Shown: positions 1-8,387 of the stretch, piece by piece
Layout of the letters: each line of letters begins with the position of its first letter
Numbering within the stretch: position 1 is the first letter of the stretch
From: JBCCGG01 sp039029395
GTDB taxonomy: Bacteria; Pseudomonadota; Alphaproteobacteria; Kiloniellales; JAKSDN01
Direction: 5' to 3'
Length of the DNA stretch: 64,000 nucleotides
Assembly (NCBI GenBank): GCA_039029395.1
Contig: JBCCGG010000001.1
Location: forward strand, 310,001-374,000
The notes under the pieces: model-generated
What the model was told of the DNA's origin: nothing
What the model saw: the letters and a program-made list of their open reading frames with translations, nothing else
Databases searched by the model: none
Translations under genes and position numbers: made by a program

Positions 1-177
1 CTTGATGCCGACCTCGGACAACACCTTGAGGGACGCCCGGTGGACCGCCTCGACCTGGTCCTCGCTCAGGACCTCGATCGGCTTCCTGGGATTGGTGATG
101 GTGCGCCAAGGTAGCCGCTCAATGCCGGCTTCCTTGCGCTCGCTGCGTTGGATGCGTCTGCGTCGTTCCCGTGCCAT
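1..177 (-). CDS. MttB-family (trimethylamine/betaine corrinoid methyltransferase) N-terminus, truncated by window edge
   Basis: Only the first 59 codons lie in the window; the gene runs off the left edge. The ATG at 177 opens a very basic start (ARERRRR), followed by an ERLPWRTITNPRKPIEVLSE stretch and then EVLSEDQVEAVHRASLKVL. A basic head, a 'NP..P.E.LSED.VEA.H..AL.VL..VG' segment and no signal peptide are typical of the N-terminus of trimethylamine:corrinoid methyltransferase-like proteins (MttB superfamily), which includes glycine-betaine methyltransferases. The catalytic barrel and any pyrrolysine codon are outside the window, so the substrate cannot be judged. Family assignment rests on the short N-terminal pattern only. 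Confidence 0.6.
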   Translation of the reverse strand, partial: MARERRRRIQRSERKEAGIERLPWRTITNPRKPIEVLSEDQVEAVHRASLKVLSEVGIK

Positions 178-275
178 GGGGGCACACTAGACCGAGTGCG
201 CCCGCGTCGCCAAGCCACCACCGGCTTGCCGGGCCAATGATTTTTTCCGATTGGGGGCGCGATTGAAGGCGCGCC

Positions 276-302
276 GCGGGGTCCCGGCAACCAGGGACCC
301 GC
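276..302. other. GC-rich stem-loop between two minus-strand genes
   Basis: Arms at 276-285 and 294-302 pair over nine base pairs with one bulged G, around an 8-nt loop. It sits downstream of the last gene of the lipoprotein operon (ends 371) and upstream of the MttB-like gene (starts 177). No T-tract follows on either strand, so it is not a classical intrinsic terminator; it could stabilise a transcript end or be a leader structure. The rest of 178-370 shows nothing I recognise. Confidence 0.4.
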
Positions 303-370
303 AGTGTTGACGCCCGAGCCTATACTGGAGGAGCCAAGGGGCTAAATCGAGGCGTCGGTACATGCGTGGT

Positions 371-751
371 TCAAGACGACAATTTGACCTCACCACCGAG
401 CTTACCGGAAGAAGCGGCCAGGGTCTTAACTGCCTTGAAGCCGGCTCTCCACGCTGCTCCGGCTGTCGCTGCCGCCTCCACGCTCCTGATCGTTTGCTTG
501 ACGGCATTGATATCAGCAAAACTTGGCGCGTCGACCACCGTGCTGCCCGCATCGAATAGGGCCTTTCGATCGCGAATTACGGCAAGCTTGCGGGAGACCC
601 TCGCCTTTTCTCGCATTTCATCCTTGAAAGACTTCCCATCAAGTTTCTTCATCGAGATTGCCACCTCTAGTTTCTTGCGCGAGGTTCGGAGCCCTTTAAT
701 AGAAACGGCGAGGGCGTTTCCCGCCCGACCTTGAGTGCTTGATGCTGGCAT
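371..751 (-). CDS. hypothetical small basic protein, last gene of lipoprotein operon
   Basis: A 126-residue protein, Lys/Arg/Ala-rich, predicted mostly helical, with no signal peptide, cysteine or recognised domain. The ATG at 751 is preceded by a good ribosome binding site (GAGGAG, 8 nt spacing), which supports it as real. It follows the 202-residue lipoprotein gene by 42 bp and probably shares its transcript. Its middle part (KKLEVAISMKKLDGKSFKDE) is strongly charged and could form a coiled coil. I do not recognise the family and assign no function. Confidence 0.6.
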   Translation of the reverse strand: MPASSTQGRAGNALAVSIKGLRTSRKKLEVAISMKKLDGKSFKDEMREKARVSRKLAVIRDRKALFDAGSTVVDAPSFADINAVKQTIRSVEAAATAGAAWRAGFKAVKTLAASSGKLGGEVKLSS

Positions 752-793
752 TCCAATTTCTCCTCAGAGTACTCTATGGTCAAATCCTTGCTA

Positions 794-1402
794 CTATTGA
801 GTTGTCTCCACGCTTGGCTGCACTTCAGCCGCCTCATCGAGATCGGCCTGGCGGCGGTCCAAATCCGACTTCACATCTTTCGCAAAGGCGATCAAGAACT
901 TGAGTGCTTCCTCACGTGATTTTGGGTTGCTCAACGCCACGAACCTCGATTGAAGCGCTCTTAGCTTGGCACGGTCCTGTTCGACCTTTGCGGTACTCTC
1001 CGCAAACTTGCCTTCAGCCTCCATAAGCAGGTCGCTATAAGCTTTGTGGCGGGCGACCCAATTCCTCATAGAAGTCGACATAAAGGTGACCATCTTGGGA
1101 CCCATCTTCTCGGCTGTCGTGTTTACATTTGCTTTGGCGAAGCTTTCCGCCTCTCTCTGCAGATACAGCCTCTGGGTATTGAGATAAAGGTCGTTGATCG
1201 TTAGCACGGCATTGTCGAGGCGCGCTTCGTAGAGCTCGTTTTGAGCATCGATCACAGTTTGCAGGTCTGCATCGAGATCGACGGACATTTGGGCACCGCG
1301 CGCGGCACCCTTGTGGATAGCCGTCGGGCCGCAAGCGGATAGCATCATGGAGCCAATCATAAGCACTGCGATGATTGCTTGTTTCCGAGTCAAGATGTAC
1401 AT
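794..1402 (-). CDS. predicted lipoprotein, helical, unknown function
   Basis: 202 residues beginning with a short basic head, a hydrophobic stretch (IIAVLMIGSMM) and a clear lipobox LSAC with the acylated Cys at residue 24. The mature part is almost entirely helical and charged (for example AEGKFAESTAKVEQDRAKL), consistent with a periplasm-facing coiled coil anchored by lipid. The start lies only 9 bp after the stop of the 603-residue lipoprotein gene, so the two are very likely co-translated from one mRNA and may form a complex. No enzyme motif is visible and the family is not recognised. Confidence 0.7.
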   Translation of the reverse strand: MYILTRKQAIIAVLMIGSMMLSACGPTAIHKGAARGAQMSVDLDADLQTVIDAQNELYEARLDNAVLTINDLYLNTQRLYLQREAESFAKANVNTTAEKMGPKMVTFMSTSMRNWVARHKAYSDLLMEAEGKFAESTAKVEQDRAKLRALQSRFVALSNPKSREEALKFLIAFAKDVKSDLDRRQADLDEAAEVQPSVETTQ

Positions 1403-1411
1403 CGTTCAATC

Positions 1412-3223
1412 CTACTGTTGGAATCCGATGAAGAACAGTGCGCCGACTTGCGCGGCGAAGAGTACCAACTCTGAGATCTCTTCCGGTTTTAGACCGCCTT
1501 GCTCGTGAATTTCGATCCCAGCAGCCAGCTCGGTGAGTAGAGCGGTGCGTTGCTGGGTGTTGATCTTAGACAAGCGAAGGGCATGCCGGTTGCGCTCCTC
1601 GTAAAGTCGATTGACTGCTATATCCAAGAATGGCCGCTCGACGAAGCTTAGGATTCCCATTGCCGCGAGCGTATAGGCTCCCTGCGCCTCGTCAGGTGGA
1701 CGCTTGACGTTCGTAGCCATGTATTTGGCCAAGGTGGCCTTTCCGTTCTCCCAATCTTTCGCTGCCGGAGATGAGCCCTCATAGTCGTTGCAGATGATTT
1801 GCAAGGTGCTTCCCTCGTGTATCGGCTTCACATCGCACGGGTCTTCCTGGTTGTCCTTGTTGATAGCACCAATCATTTGGGTCTTTACTATCTCCATCGC
1901 CTCTTTGCTCTCTACGTTCGAAAGATCCACTCGAGTAAAGGCCGTAAACTCGTGAACTTCATTGTAGCGCGGAAGAACTGGCAGTAACTGGCAACCATAT
2001 TCGTCCGAGTTGGTGCCTCGAACGTTGCTGCCCTTGTATCGAAAGTCGAAAGCGAACTCGTTGTAGAGTTCGACCAGGGGATCCAGGGGATCATGGTCGT
2101 CATCGTCGCGAAGCCAAACGCGCCCAACGGCGGGCAGGAACAGTTCGCACACCGCAACGATCTCGCGCGTATCAAATGTCTCGCGTAGGCGCCGAATGGC
2201 ACCCAGGTATCGGCGATACTCGCCAATTCGGGCCTGCTCAAGATCAAGTTGATTCTTTACGGTTACGGCAAAGAGCGCCCGCGCAGCCACCACATGCTCG
2301 TCGGTGTCAATTTCATCTAGCGCGGTATTCGCGGTCTCGAAAAATGTCTTCAAACGCGCCTCGGCTTGATCGACGCCGCCCCCGACTTCGCCTATCACGT
2401 CCTCGGCGTCAGTCGACAGATCCTCCTTCTTCTCTAGGCCCGATGCCTTATCAAATGCCTTGAGGAAAGTCTGGAGGCTCTTGTCCATCCATTTCGAACG
2501 ACTCTTGAGAGTCTCAATGGTTCCAATTAGGGAACTCGGCTCACCCCTTTCGCCCGGTGGCAGTGCACCTTCAAGCAGTGCAATGCGTTCTGTCGTATCC
2601 TCTAGTCCTTTGGATAATCCGGCGATCTCTAAATTCAGCTCATTGCATTCATCATGTTCGTTACAGTTTTTGCCTTGTGAATTTAGATCATCTTTCAATG
2701 TTTGCAGCTGAGGCTCAAGCTTTCCTAGCTTCCCATCTAGCGCATTCTTCCTAATTTGCTCCTCCGCAACGCTTGTCGTGAGCACTAGGTTAACAACCTC
2801 GCGCCTCTGCAAAGCGTCGTTTACGGCTTGGACCGCTTGCCTTTCCGCTTCGTCGAACAATTTCAGATTCTTCTGCCAGTCGGACATGGTGTCGTACAAC
2901 TCAAAATCTACATCCTTCCACGTTCGGTCCGCCAGCACGTTTTCGAAGGTCTCGAGCTCGTGCTGTACGGCAAGGTCGATGACCTTCTCCGAAAGGCCAG
3001 AGACCGAATCCGCGCGCTGCTCAAGCGGCTCGAAGATCACCACACCTTCTTTGCCAAACTCTTCGGCAAGCGTCTTAGCCTCGGTGGCCGTTTGCAGGCG
3101 GCCGGCGTCGTGAAGGCGCAGTCCTTCGCAGGCGGATAGGCCGGTCAAGGCAACGAGACTGACTGTGGTGGTTCTGAGTGTGGCGCCAAAAAAGCACAAC
3201 AATAGTTTCGGTTTTTTTATCAT
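1412..3223 (-). CDS. large predicted lipoprotein with coiled-coil segments, first gene of operon
   Basis: 603 residues. The N-terminus is a lipoprotein signal: basic head, hydrophobic core and lipobox LSAC (Cys32). Residues of about 110-270 are rich in heptad-like charged helices (LEPQLQTLKDDLNSQGKN, ERIALLEGALPPGERGE), with a Cys pair in CNEHDEC. Later parts contain globular-looking segments (REIVAVCELFLPAVGRVWLRD) and several Cys. The ATG follows a strong GGGGAGG site, and a sigma-70-like promoter lies 58 bp upstream. It leads an operon with a second lipoprotein and a small protein. I do not recognise the family; its size and coiled coils suggest a structural envelope component. Confidence 0.75.
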   Translation of the reverse strand: MIKKPKLLLCFFGATLRTTTVSLVALTGLSACEGLRLHDAGRLQTATEAKTLAEEFGKEGVVIFEPLEQRADSVSGLSEKVIDLAVQHELETFENVLADRTWKDVDFELYDTMSDWQKNLKLFDEAERQAVQAVNDALQRREVVNLVLTTSVAEEQIRKNALDGKLGKLEPQLQTLKDDLNSQGKNCNEHDECNELNLEIAGLSKGLEDTTERIALLEGALPPGERGEPSSLIGTIETLKSRSKWMDKSLQTFLKAFDKASGLEKKEDLSTDAEDVIGEVGGGVDQAEARLKTFFETANTALDEIDTDEHVVAARALFAVTVKNQLDLEQARIGEYRRYLGAIRRLRETFDTREIVAVCELFLPAVGRVWLRDDDDHDPLDPLVELYNEFAFDFRYKGSNVRGTNSDEYGCQLLPVLPRYNEVHEFTAFTRVDLSNVESKEAMEIVKTQMIGAINKDNQEDPCDVKPIHEGSTLQIICNDYEGSSPAAKDWENGKATLAKYMATNVKRPPDEAQGAYTLAAMGILSFVERPFLDIAVNRLYEERNRHALRLSKINTQQRTALLTELAAGIEIHEQGGLKPEEISELVLFAAQVGALFFIGFQQ

Positions 3224-3280
3224 TTACCTCCCCATCCAAAACAATTTTGAAAACTAGAGAATCAAGTGAATAACACCATT

Positions 3281-3308
3281 ATTATACGGGTTTCTGAGGT
3301 TGAAGCAA
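3281..3308 (-). promoter_or_regulatory. sigma-70-like promoter of the lipoprotein operon
   Basis: Read on the minus strand, TTGCTT (3308-3303) and a perfect TATAAT (3286-3281) are separated by 16 bp, 58 bp before the ATG at 3223. The surrounding 3224-3436 gap is AT-rich and otherwise empty. The -10 box is ideal and the -35 is close to consensus, so constitutive transcription is likely. Confidence 0.6.
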
Positions 3309-3436
3309 CAAGGGAATTTTCTTCAAAGCTTTAATTGCAAAACCGACTGCTGCTACTAAATAGCGCGCTTGTCATCGCTTAGCAGGTCTAGCGGCCGATT
3401 CCCAACGATCTTCGCAACGCCCATGCCAGGCGCCGG

Positions 3437-3904
3437 CTATTGGACCAAGTCGCGGGTGGTGCCGGTCTTGTTAATCGTCAATACGGAGCTTCGATTGCCG
3501 CTGGACACATAGGAACAATGCACCCAACCGGATTGCGGTTGGCCTGGCACGTAGTGTTCCAAGATTAACTGGTCGAAGGTGAGATTGTCCCGAATCCAAA
3601 CGGCCAGATCATGGTTCGAAACGCCGGCAATCTCGAAATCCACCGCTTCGCCCTTGATGTGCTGCGAGGTTGGCTTGCTGCCGAGCTTGTCGTTCAGCTC
3701 TCCGCAGCGGTAGCCTGAATTCGGCTTGATCGGTATGCCATAGTGGGTCCGCACCGGCTCCAGGATGTTGACGCAAAGCGCGCGCAGCGATGCGATGATT
3801 GCTCGCCCTTGCTCGGTGTCTTCGGACAGAGAGTTATCAATGCCATTGCGCTCGGCAATCTGGCTCTTGCATAGCTCCTCGAGCGTGAAGTGGTCAGATA
3901 GATT
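3437..3904 (-). CDS. M15-family (peptidase M15_3) D,D-carboxypeptidase-like murein peptidase
   Basis: 155 residues from the ATG at 3904; a TTG ten codons upstream (3934) is possible, but family members typically begin with the 'M.LS.HFTLEEL' stretch seen here. The zinc-peptidase pattern SQHIKGEAVDFE supplies His and Asp, and WVHCSY supplies the last His. It lacks a signal peptide, as do phage endolysins and related small M15 enzymes. Predicted to cleave peptidoglycan cross-links or stem peptides. It lies upstream of, and on the same strand as, the lipoprotein operon, separated by a promoter. Whether it is a cell-wall housekeeping enzyme or a phage-derived relic cannot be settled. Confidence 0.8.
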   Translation of the reverse strand, partial: NLSDHFTLEELCKSQIAERNGIDNSLSEDTEQGRAIIASLRALCVNILEPVRTHYGIPIKPNSGYRCGELNDKLGSKPTSQHIKGEAVDFEIAGVSNHDLAVWIRDNLTFDQLILEHYVPGQPQSGWVHCSYVSSGNRSSVLTINKTGTTRDLVQ

Positions 3905-4043
3905 CATGGGGTCTGTCCAATCTGTTGTTTTCAAATAGCTAAGCTGTCATCTGCGCAAAAATTAAACCAACGGGAAATCCAACCTTGACCTAATACTAGA
4001 TGTTGTTGAGGCGAAATTCAATCTGCGCCGTCGCTCTCACCCC

Positions 4044-4074
4044 TTGACCTTCCAGTTACTGGAAGCCTTATCTA
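4044..4074 (+). promoter_or_regulatory. CueR-type copper promoter/operator
   Basis: TTGACC (-35, 4044-4049) and TATCTA (-10, 4069-4074) are separated by 19 bp, the overlong spacer that MerR-family activators correct by DNA distortion. Between them lies a near-perfect inverted repeat, CTTCCAGT/ACTGGAAG (4049-4065), which closely matches the known CueR operator of copA/cueO promoters. It lies 40 bp upstream of the cueR start, so cueR would be autoregulated with the cytochrome c and copA genes. Confidence 0.88.
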
Positions 4075-4113
4075 TGGGCTATCGGTAACAAAAGGTACGG
4101 GAGGCGCCGAACC

Positions 4114-4515
4114 ATGCGCATCGGCGAGGTTGCCAGACGGGCGCAGCTGCCGGCCAAGACAATCCGCTATTACGAGGAGGCCGGGCTGATCCAGCCGGCC
4201 GAGCGGGCTGAGAACGGCTATCGGGACTATTCGGAGCGCGAGGTCCACACCCTGCGCTTCATCCAGCGGGCGCGATCGCTCGGCTTCAGTGTCGAGGAGT
4301 GCCGCACCTTGCTGTCGCTCTATAGGGATCGGGAGCGCTCGAGCGCCGATGTCAAGGCGCTGGCCCATGATCATCTGCGCGATATCGAGCGCAAGATCAC
4401 CGAGCTGGAGAGCCTGCGCGCTGTGCTCTCCGACCTGGTGGCGCGCTGCCACGGGGACCACCGGCCCGACTGCCCGATCCTGGATGACCTGGCCGGCGCG
4501 GAGGAGGGGCGGTGA
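4114..4515 (+). CDS. cueR: CueR-like Cu(I)-responsive MerR-family activator
   Basis: 133 residues. N-terminal winged helix begins MRIGEVARRAQLPAKTIRYY, typical of MerR proteins; a dimerisation helix covers about 80-110. The metal loop has Cys112 and Cys120 (CHGDHRPDC), the same residue numbers as the Cu(I) ligands of E. coli CueR, and Ser77 as in monovalent-metal sensors (divalent sensors such as ZntR carry Cys there). The start follows GGGAGG. It is the first gene of the operon, with a four-base overlap into the cytochrome c gene. Predicted to activate its own promoter when Cu(I), Ag(I) or Au(I) accumulates. Confidence 0.93.
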   Translation: MRIGEVARRAQLPAKTIRYYEEAGLIQPAERAENGYRDYSEREVHTLRFIQRARSLGFSVEECRTLLSLYRDRERSSADVKALAHDHLRDIERKITELESLRAVLSDLVARCHGDHRPDCPILDDLAGAEEGR

Positions 4516-4931
4516 GGACCATCGGCCCAATCGCCCTGCTGGCTCTGCTGCTCCCTGTAACGCCGCTTCAGGCCAGTGAAGAGGTCGCCAGGGGCGCCGA
4601 GATTTACAAAGAGCATTGCGCCTCCTGTCACGGGGCTGAGCTAGAGGGCCAAGCCAACTGGCGTCAGCGCGGACCCGACGGTCGTTTGCCGGCGCCGCCT
4701 CACGACGAGACCGGCCATACCTGGCACCATCCAGACCAGGTGTTGTTCCAAATCACCAAAGAGGGTGTCGCAGCTTTTGCCCCCAAGGACTACGTCACCG
4801 ACATGGCGGCCTTCGGCGATGTCCTGAGCGACGAAGAGATCACTGCCGTCATCGACTACATCAAGAGCACCTGGCCGGCGGAAATTCAGCTTCGCCAGAA
4901 AGTGCTCACGGAAGGATACCGGGCCCAATGA
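4512..4931 (+). CDS. exported monohaem cytochrome c in copper operon
   Basis: 139 residues. GTG start at 4512 overlaps the cueR stop (GTGA), so translation is coupled. A signal peptide (hydrophobic to about residue 20, cleavage near LQA-SEE) is followed by CASCH at 36-40 for covalent haem; Met98 in DMAAFGDVLSD is the likely sixth ligand. Periplasmic class I cytochrome c. The gene ends by overlapping copA (ATGA). Its placement between the copper sensor and the copper pump suggests a redox role in copper handling, or use of copper-tolerant electron transfer; the partner is unknown. Confidence 0.85.
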   Translation: MRTIGPIALLALLLPVTPLQASEEVARGAEIYKEHCASCHGAELEGQANWRQRGPDGRLPAPPHDETGHTWHHPDQVLFQITKEGVAAFAPKDYVTDMAAFGDVLSDEEITAVIDYIKSTWPAEIQLRQKVLTEGYRAQ

Positions 4932-7219
4932 CCAACGAAGACCTGGTCGTCGCCGAGACGCCGAAGACCTGCTGCCACCATCACCAGGCTCAGATGCCGC
5001 CACCCGGCGCCGCCTACTTCTGCCCCATGTGTCCGGGTGTCGAGAGCGACCATCCCGACAGCTGCCCCAAGTGTGGCATGGCGCTCGAAGCGGCGAGCCC
5101 CTTGCCGGCCAGCAAGACTCAATACACCTGCCCCATGCACCCAGAGGTGATCCGGGATCAGCCTGGCGATTGTCCGATCTGCGGCATGGCGCTCGAGCCC
5201 GTGACGGTCGCGGCCGAGGAGCCGGAAAACCACGAGCTGCTCGACATGACCCGGCGCTTCTGGATCGGCCTGGCCTTCGGTCTGCCGGTCGTGATGATCG
5301 CCATGGGCCACATGATCCCAGGCGCCGAGCGCTTGATCTCGCCCAGCGTCTCGAACTGGATCGAGCTGGTCCTAGCCAGCCCGGTGGTGCTTTGGGCCGG
5401 CCTGCCATTCTTCCAGCGGGGCTGGCGCTCACTGGTCACCCGCCACCTCAATATGTTCACCCTGATCGCCATGGGCACCGGCGCGGCCTATCTCTACAGC
5501 GTGGTCGCGACGGTGGTGCCCGGGATTTTTCCAGCGGCCCTGCGTGGGCCGAGCGGCGCGGTGCCGGTCTATTTCGAGGCGGCGGCTGTGATCATCGTGC
5601 TGGTGCTGCTTGGCCAGATTATGGAGCTGCGTGCCCGGGCCAAGACCGGCAGCGCCTTGCGCGCCCTGTTGGATCTGGCGCCCAAGACCGCGCGCCGCAT
5701 CGATGACGACGGCGCGGAAGCGGAGGTCCCGCTCGATCTGGTTGTGGCCGGCGACCGCTTGCGGGTACGGCCGGGCGAAAAGGTACCGGTCGACGGCACC
5801 GTGACCGAGGGACGTAGCGCGCTCGACGAATCCATGGTGACCGGCGAGGCAATCCCGGTCGAGAAAACGGTTGGCGACCGTGTGATCGGCGGCACCATCA
5901 ACGGCACCGGCGGCTTTGTCATGACCGCCGAGCGGGTCGGGGCCGAGACCATGCTGGCGCAGATCGTTCAGATGGTGGCCGACGCCCAGCGCTCGCGCGC
6001 GCCGATCCAGCGGGTCGCCGACCAGGTGGCCGGCTATTTCGTGCCCGCGGTGGTCTTGGTCGCGGTCCTCGCCTTCGTTGGCTGGAGCCTCTGGGGCCCG
6101 GCGCCGGCCTTGGCGCACGCCCTGGTCGCGGCGGTCTCGGTCTTGATCATCGCCTGCCCCTGCGCGCTGGGTCTGGCGACACCCATGTCGATCATGGTCG
6201 GCACCGGTCGCGGCGCACAGGCCGGCGTGCTGATCAAGAGCGCCGAGGCTCTGGAACTGATGGAGAAGGTCGAGACCCTGGTGGTCGACAAGACCGGCAC
6301 GCTAACAGAAGGCAAGCCTCGGGTGGTCGCCACCGAGGCACTCGGCGATTGGACCGAGGAGCGGGTCATTGCGGTCGCGGCTGGCCTGGAGCGGGCCAGC
6401 GAGCATCCCCTTGCGGCCGCGATTCTCGCCGCCGCCGGCGACCAAGCGCTGCCGCCCGCCGAGGACTTCGCCTCGGTGACCGGGCAGGGGGTCATGGGCC
6501 GGGTCACCGGCCAGGCGGCCCTGCTTGGCAACGGCACAATGATGGCCGAGCAAGGGATCCCGATCGAGGCCGTAGAAGCGCAAGTCGAAGCCCTGCGCGG
6601 CCAAGGGCAGACCGTGATGTATCTGGCGGTCGACGGCGCGTTGGCCGGGCTGATCGGCGTGGCCGACCCAATTAAGGCAACGACCCCCGATGCGCTGGCG
6701 GCACTGCGCGCGGAGGGCGTTCGGATCGTAATGCTGACCGGCGATAACCGCACCACGGCCCAAGCGGTTGCCGGCCAGCTCGGCATCGCCGACATTGAGG
6801 CCGACGTGCTGCCCCAGCAAAAGGGCGAGGTGGTCCGCCGCTACCGATCCCAAGGCCAGGTGGTTGCCATGGCCGGTGACGGGGTCAATGACGCGCCGGC
6901 CTTGGCCGAAGCCGACATCGGCATCGCCATGGGCACCGGCACCGATGTGGCCATGGAGAGCGCCGGTGTCACCTTGGTCAAGGGCGACCTGGCCGGCCTG
7001 GTGCGAGCGCGGGCGCTTAGCAAGGCGACCATGGCCAACATTCGCCAGAATCTTTTCTTCGCCTTCATCTACAATGGCATCGGCGTGCCGATCGCCGCCG
7101 GCCTGCTCTACCCGATCTTCGGTCTACTGCTGAGCCCGATGTTTGCCGCGGCGGCTATGAGCTTGAGCTCGGTCTCGGTGATCGGCAATGCGCTCAGGCT
7201 GCGGACTGCAAAGATGTGA
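4928..7219 (+). CDS. copA: CopA-type Cu(I)-exporting P1B ATPase
   Basis: 763 residues. Instead of ferredoxin-like CxxC metal domains, the N-terminus has two short Cys modules, CPMCPG/CPKCGM (32-51) and CPMHPE/CPICGM (68-87), preceded by CCHHH (15-19): the heavy-metal-binding-domain type. The P-type core is intact: TGE 305-307, transmembrane CPC 410-412, phosphorylated Asp454 in DKTGTLTEG, TGDN 604-607 and GDGVNDAPAL near 650. CPC with the linked CueR argues for Cu(I)/Ag(I) efflux from the cytoplasm. Inner-membrane protein with about eight helices. The start overlaps the cytochrome c gene and it is the last gene of the operon. Confidence 0.94.
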   Translation: MTNEDLVVAETPKTCCHHHQAQMPPPGAAYFCPMCPGVESDHPDSCPKCGMALEAASPLPASKTQYTCPMHPEVIRDQPGDCPICGMALEPVTVAAEEPENHELLDMTRRFWIGLAFGLPVVMIAMGHMIPGAERLISPSVSNWIELVLASPVVLWAGLPFFQRGWRSLVTRHLNMFTLIAMGTGAAYLYSVVATVVPGIFPAALRGPSGAVPVYFEAAAVIIVLVLLGQIMELRARAKTGSALRALLDLAPKTARRIDDDGAEAEVPLDLVVAGDRLRVRPGEKVPVDGTVTEGRSALDESMVTGEAIPVEKTVGDRVIGGTINGTGGFVMTAERVGAETMLAQIVQMVADAQRSRAPIQRVADQVAGYFVPAVVLVAVLAFVGWSLWGPAPALAHALVAAVSVLIIACPCALGLATPMSIMVGTGRGAQAGVLIKSAEALELMEKVETLVVDKTGTLTEGKPRVVATEALGDWTEERVIAVAAGLERASEHPLAAAILAAAGDQALPPAEDFASVTGQGVMGRVTGQAALLGNGTMMAEQGIPIEAVEAQVEALRGQGQTVMYLAVDGALAGLIGVADPIKATTPDALAALRAEGVRIVMLTGDNRTTAQAVAGQLGIADIEADVLPQQKGEVVRRYRSQGQVVAMAGDGVNDAPALAEADIGIAMGTGTDVAMESAGVTLVKGDLAGLVRARALSKATMANIRQNLFFAFIYNGIGVPIAAGLLYPIFGLLLSPMFAAAAMSLSSVSVIGNALRLRTAKM

Positions 7220-7249
7220 GGGAAGTATCTATGGCCGACCAATTGGCAG

Positions 7250-7909
7250 CTAGAAGAGGAATTTTTCCTTCAGGACATCATCGTCGAAGAATTCGCGACT
7301 GACAGCGAATTTGGTGACATCGGCAAATCCCCTGAAAAAGCATGGGACGGACCGGAATCTGCCGCTCAGGCCCTGATAGCCTGATGCGAGAAGCCTGATA
7401 ATCTGTGCCTGTGCAGTGAAGCTTCCGGCGTCTCGAGCGGCTAGGAAGTACGCATAGGCTTGGTCCCGGGATTTTGACACTCCCCAGCCATGCAAATGGC
7501 TAAACCCCATTCGGGCGAGGGTCGCGTGGTCACCTCTCTTGGCGCCAAGTTGGAACCACTCGACGGCAAAATCTCGATCGCCATTGAACTCACAGATTCG
7601 CCCAATATAGTACGGCGCCCTCGGATTGCCGTCCTCGTCTGCGGCGTAGAGCCATTCGAGCGCCGTGTTTAGGTCGCCAGGAACGTGCTTGCCCCGGTAG
7701 TACAGTTGGCCGAGCCTGAATTTGGCGTGGGCGTCGCCGCCACGGGCCGCGTTTTGCCAAAGCGCCACGGCCTGATCCACTTCATCGTGGCGCAGGTGGC
7801 AGTACGCTTTCTGGTCTAGAGAGGCTATTTCGAAAATGCTGTTCTCCGGCGGTTGGGCGAGGGCTGTCGGCGATTCCGTGAACGGAGCAAGCCTACGACT
7901 TTTCGCCAA
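7250..7909 (-). CDS. Sel1-like (TPR-like) repeat protein
   Basis: The reading frame holds at least three Sel1-type repeats: AVALWQNAARGGDAHAKFRL, ALEWLYAADEDGNPRAPYYI and AVEWFQLGAKRGDHATLARM, then QAYAYFLAARDAG. Such alpha-solenoids mediate protein-protein contacts. The frame stays open upstream to 8044, but that stretch overlaps the preceding membrane-protein gene by 152 bp, so I place the start at a TTG at 7909, where the two genes overlap by only 17 bp. The start is uncertain, and a single frameshifted gene joining both frames is an alternative. No signal peptide is seen; function unknown. Confidence 0.6.
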   Translation of the reverse strand: MAKSRRLAPFTESPTALAQPPENSIFEIASLDQKAYCHLRHDEVDQAVALWQNAARGGDAHAKFRLGQLYYRGKHVPGDLNTALEWLYAADEDGNPRAPYYIGRICEFNGDRDFAVEWFQLGAKRGDHATLARMGFSHLHGWGVSKSRDQAYAYFLAARDAGSFTAQAQIIRLLASGYQGLSGRFRSVPCFFRGFADVTKFAVSREFFDDDVLKEKFLF

Positions 7910-8387
7910 CGGGACCGGGCCCCGAGATCCCTTGGAGGTATGAGCACAACAGCGAAGCTGCGAATATCGTCCCGAAGAAAGCAACGCCGCCATCAATGTT
8001 TGGCCGCTGCATTGAATCACTTGAAATGATCCTTGCACTTTCATCCACGACGAAAAACACAGATCCGGCCACTGTCATAGCCCAAATGAAAATGAGTAAA
8101 AATTCTGGAAATGAAGACCGTAAGTAATAAAAATCATAGTCAACCTTGTTCATATTTGATCTAATCAATTCAAAGACGACACTTATTAGGAATATAACAA
8201 AAATGTAGCAAGCAAATTTAAGCAATAAACCATCGGCGCCAACAGCTTTGTACACGATCAAGGTCGGAAGAATGCAAATATAGAATAGGATGATACAGCC
8301 GACCAACATGAAGACGTAAGCGCGCCACACCCGAAATGAGCACCAATCAATTCGCTTTGACTCGTCCTGCTCGCCGCTCAATGTCAC
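7893..8387 (-). CDS. hypothetical four-helix membrane protein
   Basis: 164 residues from a GTG at 8387. Four hydrophobic segments are visible: about 27-48 (VFMLVGCIILFYICILP), 58-76, 93-114 and 133-151. The N-terminal tail is polar and charged. Base composition of this gene and the DNA just upstream (to about 8460) is clearly more AT-rich than the neighbours, suggesting a different history. It overlaps the Sel1-repeat frame downstream. No family is recognised and no function is assigned. Confidence 0.55.
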   Translation of the reverse strand: MTLSGEQDESKRIDWCSFRVWRAYVFMLVGCIILFYICILPTLIVYKAVGADGLLLKFACYIFVIFLISVVFELIRSNMNKVDYDFYYLRSSFPEFLLIFIWAMTVAGSVFFVVDESARIISSDSMQRPNIDGGVAFFGTIFAASLLCSYLQGISGPGPVGEKS

